Shown: one piece after another, positions 1-8,066 of the stretch | Position numbering within the stretch: the stretch's first letter is position 1 | Layout of the letters: each line of letters opens with the position of its first letter | DNA from: Paenibacillus sp. FSL R7-0204 | Lineage (GTDB): Bacteria; Bacillota; Bacilli; Paenibacillales; Paenibacillaceae | NCBI RefSeq assembly: GCF_038002225.1 | Contig: NZ_JBBOCA010000001.1 | Span: 4,030,001-4,094,000, forward strand | Length of the DNA: 64,000 nucleotides | Direction: 5' to 3' | Program-made: the position numbers and the translations under genes | The notes under the pieces: model-generated | Told to the model about the DNA's origin: nothing | Database searches by the model: none | The model's input: only the letters and a program-made list of their open reading frames with translations

Positions 1-2142
1 CTCTTGCAGATAGCCGTAATGATTATCCGAGTCTGTGAGGACTTTGAAGCCCAGCGATGCGCTGCCGTCTTCCCCAATGTGCACATGCTTTAGCGTCAGA
101 GTCCGGGGCTTCAGCCAGGCGCTGCCTGAATAGGTAACCGGCACCGAATACGTCTGTCCCTCAGAGATCACATACATTACCGAACCGGGAGAAGGTTCAC
201 CCTTGTCCCCGAAGATTTTGGCCTGGAGGGTATAGGTTCCGGGCGCAAGTCCGGTCATTTCATGAGTAAGGTTGAAGTTAATCGGCTTGTCATCCCCGTA
301 ATCGAAGCCGCCTGAAGCATTGCTGTCTCCGAAGGTAGCGGGCTTAGTGCCGCTCAGATACCAGTCGGACTTAGCGCCGTTCACCGTGAGATTATTGGTG
401 CTGACGGCTCCGGCTTTTTTGACCAGCTTGAAATCATCAATATTCCCCCACTTGTCTCCAGCGTATTTCAGATTAGCGCCTAGTGTCAGCGTTCCATCTG
501 TAACTTCAACGGTATCGATGGTTGGATTACTCCATTGCTGCCAGCCTGTGTTGATGAACGGCTGCTTCTGATTGCCCGCAAAAATCTCTGCCGTCTCTTC
601 CCCTCCCCCGCCCGAGACCCAAGCGGATAACTGATAGGTACCATTTTCAAGTCCGGTGACCGTCTGGGAGATTTGGAATTCCGCAGCCCCTGAGCTCCAG
701 TAGTGCAGTGCAGCCGAACCGGAATGGGCATCCGACTCCACATTGACCGCCGCGCTATCGCCGCTTACGGTCCAACTATTCAGCCCGTCCTCGAAGCCTG
801 GATTCTGAATGAAGCTTGTGCTTGGCGAGACTGTGATCACAGTTGAATCTGTAAATCCGCCGTCATACGTAACCGCTGTTACTGTAGAGGTCCCGGCAGC
901 AAGCCCGGAGATGGTTCCTTTATACTTGTCTACCTTGACGATGGCTTCATCAGAGCTGGTGAAGGTTAGCCCCTTATAGGTTGCATTCGCCGGGCTGATC
1001 GTTGCCTTCACGCTGCCGGTTCCGCCTACTTCTAGGATAGCGGTCTGCTTCTCTACTTTTACCGACTGAACTGGTACCCGGTTGATTGCCGAAGCACCGT
1101 CGATAAAAGCATCCATCGCGAAGGAAGGCTTCCCGTCCGGGTTCCAGGCAGACAGCCCATAGCCGAAATAGACGCCCTCGGGTGCCCAATAGAACACACC
1201 TGTTCCCTGGCTGCCAGGCACAGCCTTCACGCCATCCTGCACAGCAACTAGCATGTTGTATACATTATCCACATTCTTGCTCACATCGCCGCCAACCTCG
1301 ACGACCATGACCTCTTTTCCGTATTTTGCAGCCAGAAGATTCATGTTGGAGGATAGTTCATTAATAGAAGAAGTGTAGATAGAATCCGGGTAATAAGATA
1401 ACCCGATAATGTCATAATCACTGTCCTTAAGACCCGCCTCGACCAGACCTGCATAGAACGGATCTACACCGGTGTCTGCCCCGTTGGCTCTATGAATAAT
1501 GATTTTGGTCTCAGGAAAAACAGCCTTGGCCGCATGTGATCCCGCCTGGATCAATTCCACCAGATTCGCCGTATTGCTATAGCTGCCCAGCGGATGCATC
1601 ATCCCGTTATTAATCTCATTGCCAATCTGCACCCACTCGGGGGTTACCCCCGCAGTCTTCAGCGCTTGCATCACCTCTGTGGTATACTCCGAGACATGTG
1701 CTTTGAGCTGCTCCAGATTATCACTGGCCCAGGCGGCCGGAGTAACCTGCTTCCCGGGATCGGCCCAGGAATCACTGTAGTGCAGATCAACCATCACCCT
1801 GAATCCGAGAGCGCTTACACGGGAGGCCAGCGTAACCATCTCTTCGGTGCTGTTATGGCCGTTGATCGGATCATCGGATGGATTGACAAAAGCCCGGAGG
1901 CGTATCGAATCGATTCCGTGATCTTTTAGAATCTGGAGCAGGTCCTCTTCGTCTCCCTGATCGTTATAGAATTTGTAGCCCTCAGCTTCCATTTGCGGCA
2001 ACCAGCTGACATCTGCGCCCTTGGCGAAGGATTGCGGAATCGGAACCGCTCCAGCTTGTGCCGGTAATCCAAGTGCAGTCAGCGACATGATTAGCATTGT
2101 AAACGTAAGAACCGCTGCAAGCCATCTTGTTCTCTGTTTCAA
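1..2142 (-). CDS. Secreted arabinogalactan endo-beta-1,4-galactanase, GH53, multidomain (3' end beyond window)
   Basis: This enzyme would cut beta-1,4-galactan side chains of pectin outside the cell. Start is a TTG at 2142 behind a strong GGGAGGT site (2148-2155); no ATG fits. Residues 1-31 form a signal peptide. Residues about 35-357 are the GH53 barrel: the acid/base lies in QIGNEIN (E176) and the nucleophile in MVVEVGGD (E282). A bacterial Ig-like (Big2) domain follows at about 358-440, then two beta-rich, carbohydrate-binding-like modules to the window edge (714 codons seen, no stop). The family's catalytic domain alone is about 350 residues, so this is a long modular form. The exact CBM family is not determinable by eye. 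No transporter lies next to it inside the window; neighbours to the left are unknown. Confidence 0.93.
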   Translation of the reverse strand, partial: MKQRTRWLAAVLTFTMLIMSLTALGLPAQAGAVPIPQSFAKGADVSWLPQMEAEGYKFYNDQGDEEDLLQILKDHGIDSIRLRAFVNPSDDPINGHNSTEEMVTLASRVSALGFRVMVDLHYSDSWADPGKQVTPAAWASDNLEQLKAHVSEYTTEVMQALKTAGVTPEWVQIGNEINNGMMHPLGSYSNTANLVELIQAGSHAAKAVFPETKIIIHRANGADTGVDPFYAGLVEAGLKDSDYDIIGLSYYPDSIYTSSINELSSNMNLLAAKYGKEVMVVEVGGDVSKNVDNVYNMLVAVQDGVKAVPGSQGTGVFYWAPEGVYFGYGLSAWNPDGKPSFAMDAFIDGASAINRVPVQSVKVEKQTAILEVGGTGSVKATISPANATYKGLTFTSSDEAIVKVDKYKGTISGLAAGTSTVTAVTYDGGFTDSTVITVSPSTSFIQNPGFEDGLNSWTVSGDSAAVNVESDAHSGSAALHYWSSGAAEFQISQTVTGLENGTYQLSAWVSGGGGEETAEIFAGNQKQPFINTGWQQWSNPTIDTVEVTDGTLTLGANLKYAGDKWGNIDDFKLVKKAGAVSTNNLTVNGAKSDWYLSGTKPATFGDSNASGGFDYGDDKPINFNLTHEMTGLAPGTYTLQAKIFGDKGEPSPGSVMYVISEGQTYSVPVTYSGSAWLKPRTLTLKHVHIGEDGSASLGFKVLTDSDNHYGYLQE

Positions 2143-2246
2143 AATATTACCTCCCTGTGATAGTCTCTCCGTTAGTATAGACGACCGGAAAGGCAACATT
2201 GAATTAAGCAAAGCAACGAAAACCTATACTTATTCAATTTTTTCGC

Positions 2247-2309
2247 TGAAATGCGCTTACATTTCACTCTGAAAGACGTATAATATTCTCTATGTGAAAT
2301 GCTATTCAC
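2247..2309. promoter_or_regulatory. Pair of inverted repeats between galactanase and serine hydrolase
   Basis: The divergent 209-bp gap carries TGAAATG-N6-CATTTCA (2247-2266) and GTGAA-N6-TTCAC (2294-2309), which resemble each other. On the minus strand the first reads TGTAAGCGCATTTCA, one base longer than a cre or LacI-type site. These are likely operator(s) for the galactanase or the divergent gene; the regulator is unknown. Confidence 0.35.
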
Positions 2310-2351
2310 CATGGAATATAGATAACGGATCATACCAAAGGAGACCTGGAG

Positions 2352-3527
2352 ATGCTGGATTCAAACACTACCCGTCTAATTACCAAAGCGCTAAGCGCAA
2401 GTATTGCCAATAAGGAAATCGCCGGTGCGAACTTCATGGTGATTCAGAACGGACAAGAAAGCTGGTATCACGAAGACGGCTATGCCGATATTGAAGCTGG
2501 ACGCAAGATGTCCAGGGATTCGATCTTCCGCCTCTACTCGATGACGAAGCCGGTTACTGCCGCAGCCGTTATGCTGCTCCTGGAGCGCGGGGAGATCGAC
2601 CTGTTCGATCCGGTCAGCCAGTACATATCCGGATTTAAGAATCAGAAGGTGGGAAAGAACGGCGAGCTTGTGCCCGTAAGCAGGGAGGTTGATATTAACG
2701 ACCTGCTGAACATGACCTCCGGTCTGGTCTACGGCGGAGAAGACTTGGCGGGTCAGTATGCGGAGGCGTTGTACCAGGAACTGAACAACCGCCTGCTTGG
2801 CACGAACCCGATGGGCACCCTGGAATTCGCTAACCGGCTGGGTGAAGGCCCGCTGGCCTTCGAGCCGGGATCATCCTGGCAGTATGGAACCTCTGCGGAT
2901 GTTCTCGGTGCATTAGTTGAAGTCGTCAGCGGCATGCGGTACGGCGAATTCCTGCAGCAGGAGATCTTCGGTCCGCTGCAAATGAACGATACCGGCTTTT
3001 GGCTGCCCGAAGACAAGAGAGAGCGGCTGGCCTCTGTCTACCAGGATGATGGTGAAGGCGGATTGATACCCTTTTCGGAGAGTCCTCTGGGCGTTAATCA
3101 TCATATGGACCGGGAGGCGGCTTATGAAGCAGGCGGGGCCGGGCTGGTCTCGACGATTGAGGATGCTGCCAAATTCACCACCATGCTGATCAATCAGGGC
3201 AGCTTGAACGGGGTGCAGCTGCTGAAGCCCCGCACCGTTCAGTTTATGACTTCAGCCAGCTTAACCAGCCCGCAGCAGCAAGGCTTCAATCCCTGGCATT
3301 CGCTGCAAGGCTACAGCTACGGCAATCAGATGCGCATCCTGACCGATCCGGGTCAAGCCGGAGGACTCGGCAGCATGGGAGAGTACGGCTGGGACGGCTG
3401 GCTGGGAGCTTATTTTGCCAATTGTCCGCAGGAACGCCTGACCATCCTGTTCATGATCCAGAGAAAGGACTCCGGTACCCTGCCCATTACACGCAAGCTG
3501 CGTAATATTGTGTTGAGTGCATTTTAA
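2352..3527 (+). CDS. Serine hydrolase, class C beta-lactamase / EstB-like family
   Basis: The protein (391 aa) has the penicillin-binding-protein fold signature: SMTK (S63, K66) supplies the nucleophile and general base, and QYGT (Y178) is the expected second motif. No signal peptide is seen, so it is probably cytoplasmic, as for EstB-type esterases. The start ATG at 2352 follows AAAGGAG. In this family, members with these motifs act as esterases, D-amino peptidases or transacylases far more often than as true beta-lactamases, so the substrate cannot be named. It is transcribed divergently from the galactanase. A second, distinct family member lies at 29224-30555. Confidence 0.85.
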   Translation: MLDSNTTRLITKALSASIANKEIAGANFMVIQNGQESWYHEDGYADIEAGRKMSRDSIFRLYSMTKPVTAAAVMLLLERGEIDLFDPVSQYISGFKNQKVGKNGELVPVSREVDINDLLNMTSGLVYGGEDLAGQYAEALYQELNNRLLGTNPMGTLEFANRLGEGPLAFEPGSSWQYGTSADVLGALVEVVSGMRYGEFLQQEIFGPLQMNDTGFWLPEDKRERLASVYQDDGEGGLIPFSESPLGVNHHMDREAAYEAGGAGLVSTIEDAAKFTTMLINQGSLNGVQLLKPRTVQFMTSASLTSPQQQGFNPWHSLQGYSYGNQMRILTDPGQAGGLGSMGEYGWDGWLGAYFANCPQERLTILFMIQRKDSGTLPITRKLRNIVLSAF

Positions 3528-3604
3528 GCACCATTAGGAACCGCACCAGAAATAGATGGATTTTCTCCACCTGCTCATGAACAGAACAGCCCTCTCCAGG
3601 GAAC

Positions 3605-3736
3605 AGTTGGAAAAAGTGCACTTAATATACTACGGAGAGTTCAGAATAGAGGATAGGCACCAAATTAGATGGCATTTTTCCAACTATTGACCTCAGATGC
3701 TTTAAAACGTCCAAATTAAGATGCGTTTTTCCAACT
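3605..3736. repeat. Three copies of a 22-bp intergenic repeat, two in tandem at 51 bp
   Basis: Copies lie at 3605-3626 (inverted), 3664-3685 and 3715-3736. All share the end TTTTTCCAACT and a start ATTA(A/G). The two direct copies start exactly 51 bp apart. The 341-bp gap 3528-3868 otherwise holds only the terminator at 3776. No convincing gene is present. Confidence 0.75.
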
Positions 3737-3775
3737 AAATGTGATAGTGTATGATGTTCTAGAGTACAACATTAA

Positions 3776-3821
3776 GGGTCCAGTCTTTATCCGGGTATCG
3801 GACAAGAACTGGACCCTTTTT
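3776..3821 (+). terminator. Rho-independent terminator
   Basis: GGGTCCAGT pairs with ACTGGACCC (3809-3817 region), extended by CTT/AAG across a bulge and followed by TTTTT. It points away from the serine hydrolase, although 250 bp downstream of its stop. Confidence 0.7.
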
Positions 3822-3868
3822 CTGGCCTTTTAGAGTAAATGAGCGGCCTGTTCCGCCCTCCTCCACTC

Positions 3869-4780
3869 CTACCATTTGGCATTTGCCCTGTTGGCGGCAA
3901 TCACTTCAAGGAAGCGGTCGGGATAATTCGTATGCACTCCGTCTACTCCCCAGGAGTAGGCTTTATCCATATTGAGCTGGTAGTTCACTGTGTATGGGAT
4001 GATCTTGAGCCCGGCCCTCTTCACCTGAGCTACATAAGCCGCGCTGATGCCCTGGAAATTCGGACTGATGCCTACGGCATAGGTCTTCACGGTATCCAGA
4101 TAGGACTGCGTCACCCTCGTAGCCGCATAATCATTCCATACCAGCTGGTATAGCGGAATATCCGGGTTGATCGCATGAAGCTTCCGCAGACTGGCTGCAC
4201 TGAAGGAGTGAACGGATACCCTTTTGGCGAGATCATATTTCAAAATCGTTTCATTCAGGATCGCTTCTATCCCTAATTCCGATGCAGGCTCCTTGATTTC
4301 GATCATATAGTTGATGTCCTTGCCGAATGTCTCGAATACTTCTTCAAGCGTTGGGACGGTAAGCCCTGTGTATAGATCTCTGGCGAACATCGGGTAGTCC
4401 TGATTGAACCAGGAGCCTGCATCGAGCTGCCTGATCTGCTCCAGGCTCATATTCTTCACAAAGCCCTTGCCACTCGTAGTACGGTTAACCGTCTCGTCAT
4501 GAATTACGACAGGAATCAGGTCCTTGGTCAAATGGATATCGAGCTCAATCGAGTCGGCACCCATCTCACGTGCCAGCTCGAAGGCCGGTATCGTATTCTC
4601 GGGAGCATAACCGGACGCGCCGCGATGGGCAATCGTATAGACTTTGTCCGCCGGCTCGATAATCTCCTTCACCTTCACCCGGATGACCGGAGAATACGCG
4701 TACAGTGTGGAGAACAAGGAAATACACAATACAATATGCACTCCGATAAAATAACCCTTATGTCTGAATATCTTCGTCAT
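3869..4780 (-). CDS. Glycerophosphodiester phosphodiesterase, membrane-anchored
   Basis: It hydrolyses glycerophosphodiesters to an alcohol and glycerol 3-phosphate. The protein (303 aa) has one N-terminal membrane segment (about residues 10-30) without an obvious cleavage site, so the catalytic domain should face outside. The GDPD signature is complete: AHRGASGYAPENT (H52, R53, E61), IELDIHLT (E79, D81, H83) and VVIHDETVNR (H94). Metal ligands and the catalytic histidines are therefore present. The start ATG at 4780 follows GGGG-ACAACAGC. A likely role is scavenging phosphate or glycerol from lipid or teichoic-acid breakdown products. The EEP-family gene upstream (5028-5798) is also a phosphodiesterase/phosphatase type, but a 247-bp gap with a hairpin separates them, so they may not share a transcript. 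Confidence 0.9.
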   Translation of the reverse strand: MTKIFRHKGYFIGVHIVLCISLFSTLYAYSPVIRVKVKEIIEPADKVYTIAHRGASGYAPENTIPAFELAREMGADSIELDIHLTKDLIPVVIHDETVNRTTSGKGFVKNMSLEQIRQLDAGSWFNQDYPMFARDLYTGLTVPTLEEVFETFGKDINYMIEIKEPASELGIEAILNETILKYDLAKRVSVHSFSAASLRKLHAINPDIPLYQLVWNDYAATRVTQSYLDTVKTYAVGISPNFQGISAAYVAQVKRAGLKIIPYTVNYQLNMDKAYSWGVDGVHTNYPDRFLEVIAANRANAKW

Positions 4781-4825
4781 GCTGTTGTCCCCATTTGTGT
4801 GTATTAATAAGATACTCTATTCAGA

Positions 4826-4870
4826 TTGGGATAGCCGTGACTCCTCAGAGTGTTTGGGCTTCCATCTAAA
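4826..4870. repeat. Fragment of dispersed intergenic repeat (copy D)
   Basis: The stretch holds AGCCGTGACTCC, AGAG and TGTTTGG in the same order as the left end of the full copy at 16101-16294, after which similarity stops. It is a left-end remnant. Confidence 0.5.
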
Positions 4871-4930
4871 AGCTTATCTATCGTATCAGACATTTATCGC
4901 CTTAACAATCCATTGTCTCCATCCCTCCAT

Positions 4931-4978
4931 GTAACGCAAATAAACCAGCCCCCTTGAGGTCCGGTTTATTTGTGTTAC
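4931..4978. repeat. Long intergenic hairpin
   Basis: GTAACGCAAATAAACC (4931-4946) pairs with GGTTTATTTGTGTTAC (4963-4978): 16 pairs with one G-T pair and a 16-nt loop. No T-run follows on either strand, so it is not a standard terminator. Related AAATTACGC/AAATAACGC words occur at 45277-45321. Confidence 0.6.
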
Positions 4979-5027
4979 GGGAACAGGCTCTGCCAGCGCC
5001 CGCGTTACTTCGCTGAGTTTCGCCCCG

Positions 5028-5798
5028 TTAGATTTCCAGAGTTGCTGTAACAGGATAATGATCCGAAGGGTATTTCCGGTCGAAGCTGTCGGTTACCGTC
5101 CGGGTCTTCAGTACCTTTACCTGCTTGTCCGTAAAAATATAATCGATCTCCTCAAGCTCATCCCACGGAATATCGTAGCGGAAACCGGTGAATGTACCCC
5201 AGGGGCCATAATGAGCATCAACCGCTCTGCGGGTATCGGTCAGGTGCGCTGTAATCTCCCGGTAGCATCTTTCGTCCGGTAAAGCATTGAAATCCCCTGT
5301 CAGTACAACCGGAAGATTCCCGCCCTGATTACGAATCCAGTCCAGAATCATCAGCGCACCGCGGTATCTGGCCTCCTCACTGATATGGTCCAAATGGGTA
5401 TTCACAAAATGAATCCGGTTACCATTTCTTGTGTCCTGCAGCCTTACCCAGGTGCAGATCCGGTTGTAATCAGAGCCCCAGGACTTGGACGGAACCTCCG
5501 GCGTTTCCGACAGCCAGAAGGTGCCTCCGTCTTCTTTGGTGAATACCGACTTGTTATAAAAGACCGGGCAGTGCTCGCCATCAGGATCATGATCACGGCT
5601 GATGCCTTCCACCTCATAATCCTCAAGTGACGCCAGGTATTTCAGCTGATTGCCACGTGCCTCCTGTAGTCCGAAGACGTCCCAGCGGTAATGCCTAATT
5701 AGTCGCAGCATATGCTCCTTGCGGAACGCCCAGCGGTTCTCTCCGTCTGACGGAATATCGAGGCGGATATTAAAGGAAGCCATGGCGTAAGTACTCAT
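5028..5798 (-). CDS. Endonuclease/exonuclease/phosphatase (EEP) family hydrolase
   Basis: This metal-dependent phosphoesterase (256 aa) contains the EEP landmarks in order: SFNIRLD near the N terminus, GLQEA (metal-binding Glu), VNTHLDH, TGDFNALPD, and the C-terminal SDHYPV with the catalytic Asp-His. No signal peptide is seen. This compact form is usually a stand-alone cytoplasmic phosphodiesterase or phosphatase; DNA, sphingolipid and phosphoinositide substrates all occur in the superfamily, so the substrate is open. The start ATG at 5798 follows GGGAGGAGAG. It lies upstream of, and in line with, the glycerophosphodiesterase. Confidence 0.85.
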   Translation of the reverse strand: MSTYAMASFNIRLDIPSDGENRWAFRKEHMLRLIRHYRWDVFGLQEARGNQLKYLASLEDYEVEGISRDHDPDGEHCPVFYNKSVFTKEDGGTFWLSETPEVPSKSWGSDYNRICTWVRLQDTRNGNRIHFVNTHLDHISEEARYRGALMILDWIRNQGGNLPVVLTGDFNALPDERCYREITAHLTDTRRAVDAHYGPWGTFTGFRYDIPWDELEEIDYIFTDKQVKVLKTRTVTDSFDRKYPSDHYPVTATLEI

Positions 5799-5998
5799 CG
5801 CTGTTCTCTCCTCCCAAATTGTAGCCGTTATAATTTCTCACACTGTTACATATTGAAGTCTATAATTCTTCCGGACGCTGCGCAACCGGTATTCCGAGCA
5901 AAAGGCACCGCACCCTTTATAAGCCTTGGGGCTTACTCTACGGATGGCAAATACCTAAGCCGAGTACGCCCCAAAGCTGGTTCGGATCATTGTAACCG

Positions 5999-7090
5999 CT
6001 AAGCCCGCATACTTGCCAGTTCAGTGGAAATCCGGTTCCTGGCTGCATCCACCATGCTAAAATCCATTGCTGCGATATATATTTCCTTTAATTCATCCCG
6101 GTGCACCTTGGCCTCTGCCAGAGCGGCTATTGCCGTTTTCATTGTGGCCTTATATTGTGCGCTTATTTCCTCTAGCGGACCGGCGAGGCGCTCATCCGTT
6201 CCCGGTGCAACAACAGCTTCATACGTATCGATGATTACGTCTCCTTCCCGCTCCGGGTAATATTCATGCGGGCTGGTGCTGTCAAAGACCGCAAAATCAA
6301 GCTCACGCACAATAACCATATCCAGACTGTTAGGATCAAATCCGCAATGATAGATTTCCGTATCAAAGCCTCTCTTCTCTGCCTCAGCGGCGATTTTGCG
6401 GAGTATGGTTGATTTGCCTGTTCCCGCCCGGCCCTTGAGAAAGAAGCGTCTGGGCAGCCCTTCGGTCAAATTCGGTACAAAGTCAACCGACCCTGCCGGC
6501 GTAGCTGCGCCCAGAAACCGGTGCTTCAGGTAAGCATGCCTCTGAAGCTGCGCTTCGCCAAACAACTGTTCCAGCATTAAGACCGTTAATTGATCCGCCT
6601 GGCCGAAGTCCATATGCTCGAAGTAAATCTTTTCCCATTCGTCATGAATGTTCAGGGCCTCCGCAAATCTGCTGTACGCTGCCGCATAGGCCTCCGCAGC
6701 CTTCCGGTTCAGCTCCTCAATGCTCTCCCTTTGGCCGATAAGCGCTGCCGAGTCCCATGCTTCCCCCAGGTTCACATATTCCCGGGCCGCTCCGGGAGCC
6801 TTGGGCTCGATCACATGGGGCGCCGTCCCGTCAACAATGCCCACGCCAAGCGCCGGAATAATGACCCCGTCTATGGAATCCTTATCGGATGAACAATGGA
6901 TCAGCTCAATAGGATATCCCCGCTCCGCCCATTCCGTGCCGATTGCTTTCATCAGCGAGGATTTGCCGGTACCGGGACCGCCTTTCAAGATGAATATCCG
7001 CCGAAGTCCTTGAAGATTTGATTCCAACAAACTGTAGAAGCCAAGAGCCGTATTCCCGTCTGCAAAATATCTTAAAATTCCCGCAGCCAT
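5999..7090 (-). CDS. Twin P-loop ATPase, PRK06851-type conserved protein
   Basis: The protein (363 aa) carries two complete, homologous halves. Each has a Walker A: GGPGTGKSS at residues 37-45 and GRAGTGKST in the second half. Each is followed by an acidic segment with IELIHCSSDKDSIDG or TEIYHCGFDPNSLDM, then by VDGTAPH or FDSTSPH. This internal duplication is the signature of a family conserved in spore-forming Firmicutes whose function is not established. I chose ATG 7090 (AAGGAAG site upstream) over an in-frame upstream ATG at 7186 that lacks a ribosome site. It stands as a single gene. Confidence 0.85.
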   Translation of the reverse strand: MAAGILRYFADGNTALGFYSLLESNLQGLRRIFILKGGPGTGKSSLMKAIGTEWAERGYPIELIHCSSDKDSIDGVIIPALGVGIVDGTAPHVIEPKAPGAAREYVNLGEAWDSAALIGQRESIEELNRKAAEAYAAAYSRFAEALNIHDEWEKIYFEHMDFGQADQLTVLMLEQLFGEAQLQRHAYLKHRFLGAATPAGSVDFVPNLTEGLPRRFFLKGRAGTGKSTILRKIAAEAEKRGFDTEIYHCGFDPNSLDMVIVRELDFAVFDSTSPHEYYPEREGDVIIDTYEAVVAPGTDERLAGPLEEISAQYKATMKTAIAALAEAKVHRDELKEIYIAAMDFSMVDAARNRISTELASMRA

Positions 7091-7238
7091 ACACCCACTT
7101 CCTTTCCCGTTGTCGCCTGATAGGCTTATAACCATACAATATGCGTCAGGTATTTGTAAGGTGCCTGGTGCGGGAATTCCGTCCAAATATATGAATTTAT
7201 ATGTTGCACACGATAAATTATCCTTCTATTTCTCGCTG

Positions 7239-7276
7239 AAACGGTACCGTCCTTTAAAAGGACGGCAATGCCGTTT
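7239..7276 (-). terminator. Hairpin downstream of the ABC operon
   Basis: AAACGG and CCGTTT (7239-7244, 7271-7276) enclose a perfect inner palindrome GTCCTTTAAAAGGAC. The hairpin starts about 30 nt after the ATPase stop. Only TTT follows, so it is a weak terminator or an mRNA 3'-end stabiliser. Confidence 0.5.
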
Positions 7277-7304
7277 CCACTTGATCCCACGTGAAGATGC
7301 TAAA

Positions 7305-8063
7305 CTAAATGCCCACAGCCGCCATCCGGGCAAGCACCTTCTCCCCTCTAGCTTCCAGATCCCCGCCGCTGAACTTTGGAAGTATCAGCTCGGAAACGAT
7401 GCTCCCGTCCATCGTGAACAGTACCCGCTCCGCCCTGGCGGCGACTCTCGCATCATGTGTCACAAGCATAATGGCTGTGCCCGCTTGATTGATAGCTGCC
7501 AGCAGTTCCATGATTTCCTCTGCGGTCTTCGAATTCAGTGCACCGGTTGGCTCATCGGCAAACAGAATCTCCGGCGTATTCATCAGCGCGCGGCAGATTC
7601 CGGCCCGTTGGAGCTGGCCGCCGGATACCTCCGTGGTATCCCTGTATTCCAGCCCGGCAATACCTGTCTGGATCATCAGGTGTCTCGCTTTTTGCGCGAG
7701 TTCCGCTGTGTTTCTCCTACCATCCTGCACAGCGGGAAGCATGATATTATCCAGCAGATTCAGGTTCCTCAGCATCGTAGGCTGCTGAAAAATAAACCCC
7801 ATCCGGGTCCGGCGAAGATCCGCAAGTGCATTTTCCCGGAGACCGGGTAGTTCTGTATCGCCAAATTTGACCGATCCCTCTGTAATCTCATCCATGCCGC
7901 TGAGCACGAACAGCAATGTGGTTTTGCCTGAGCCTGAGGGTCCCATCACGGCAACAAATTCACCTTCTGTTATATTTACGTCTACTCCATTCAACACTGT
8001 GGCCTGTTCTATACCCTTACCGTAAGTTTTTACCATATGGGTACCTGTAATGATGCTTCTCAT
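7305..8063 (-). CDS. ABC transporter ATP-binding protein, MacB/LolD-like
   Basis: This is the ATPase (252 aa) partner of the FtsX-type permease just upstream. Walker A GPSGSGKTT is at residues 41-49; the Q-loop lies in GFIFQQPTM, the signature is SGGQLQRAG, and Walker B is ILFADEPTGALNSKT. This class powers a periplasm- or surface-facing permease by mechanotransmission rather than ordinary import. Its ribosome site AAGGAGG lies inside the last codons of the permease (stop 8067), so the two are translated together. It is the fourth gene of the operon that starts with the response regulator at 12232. Confidence 0.92.
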   Translation of the reverse strand: MRSIITGTHMVKTYGKGIEQATVLNGVDVNITEGEFVAVMGPSGSGKTTLLFVLSGMDEITEGSVKFGDTELPGLRENALADLRRTRMGFIFQQPTMLRNLNLLDNIMLPAVQDGRRNTAELAQKARHLMIQTGIAGLEYRDTTEVSGGQLQRAGICRALMNTPEILFADEPTGALNSKTAEEIMELLAAINQAGTAIMLVTHDARVAARAERVLFTMDGSIVSELILPKFSGGDLEARGEKVLARMAAVGI

Positions 8064-8066
8064 CTG

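Noticed and set aside
2352..3527. Beta-lactam resistance gene
   Set aside because: The SxxK and YxT/S-like motifs fit the broad serine hydrolase family; there is no signal peptide, and the family is mostly esterases and peptidases.
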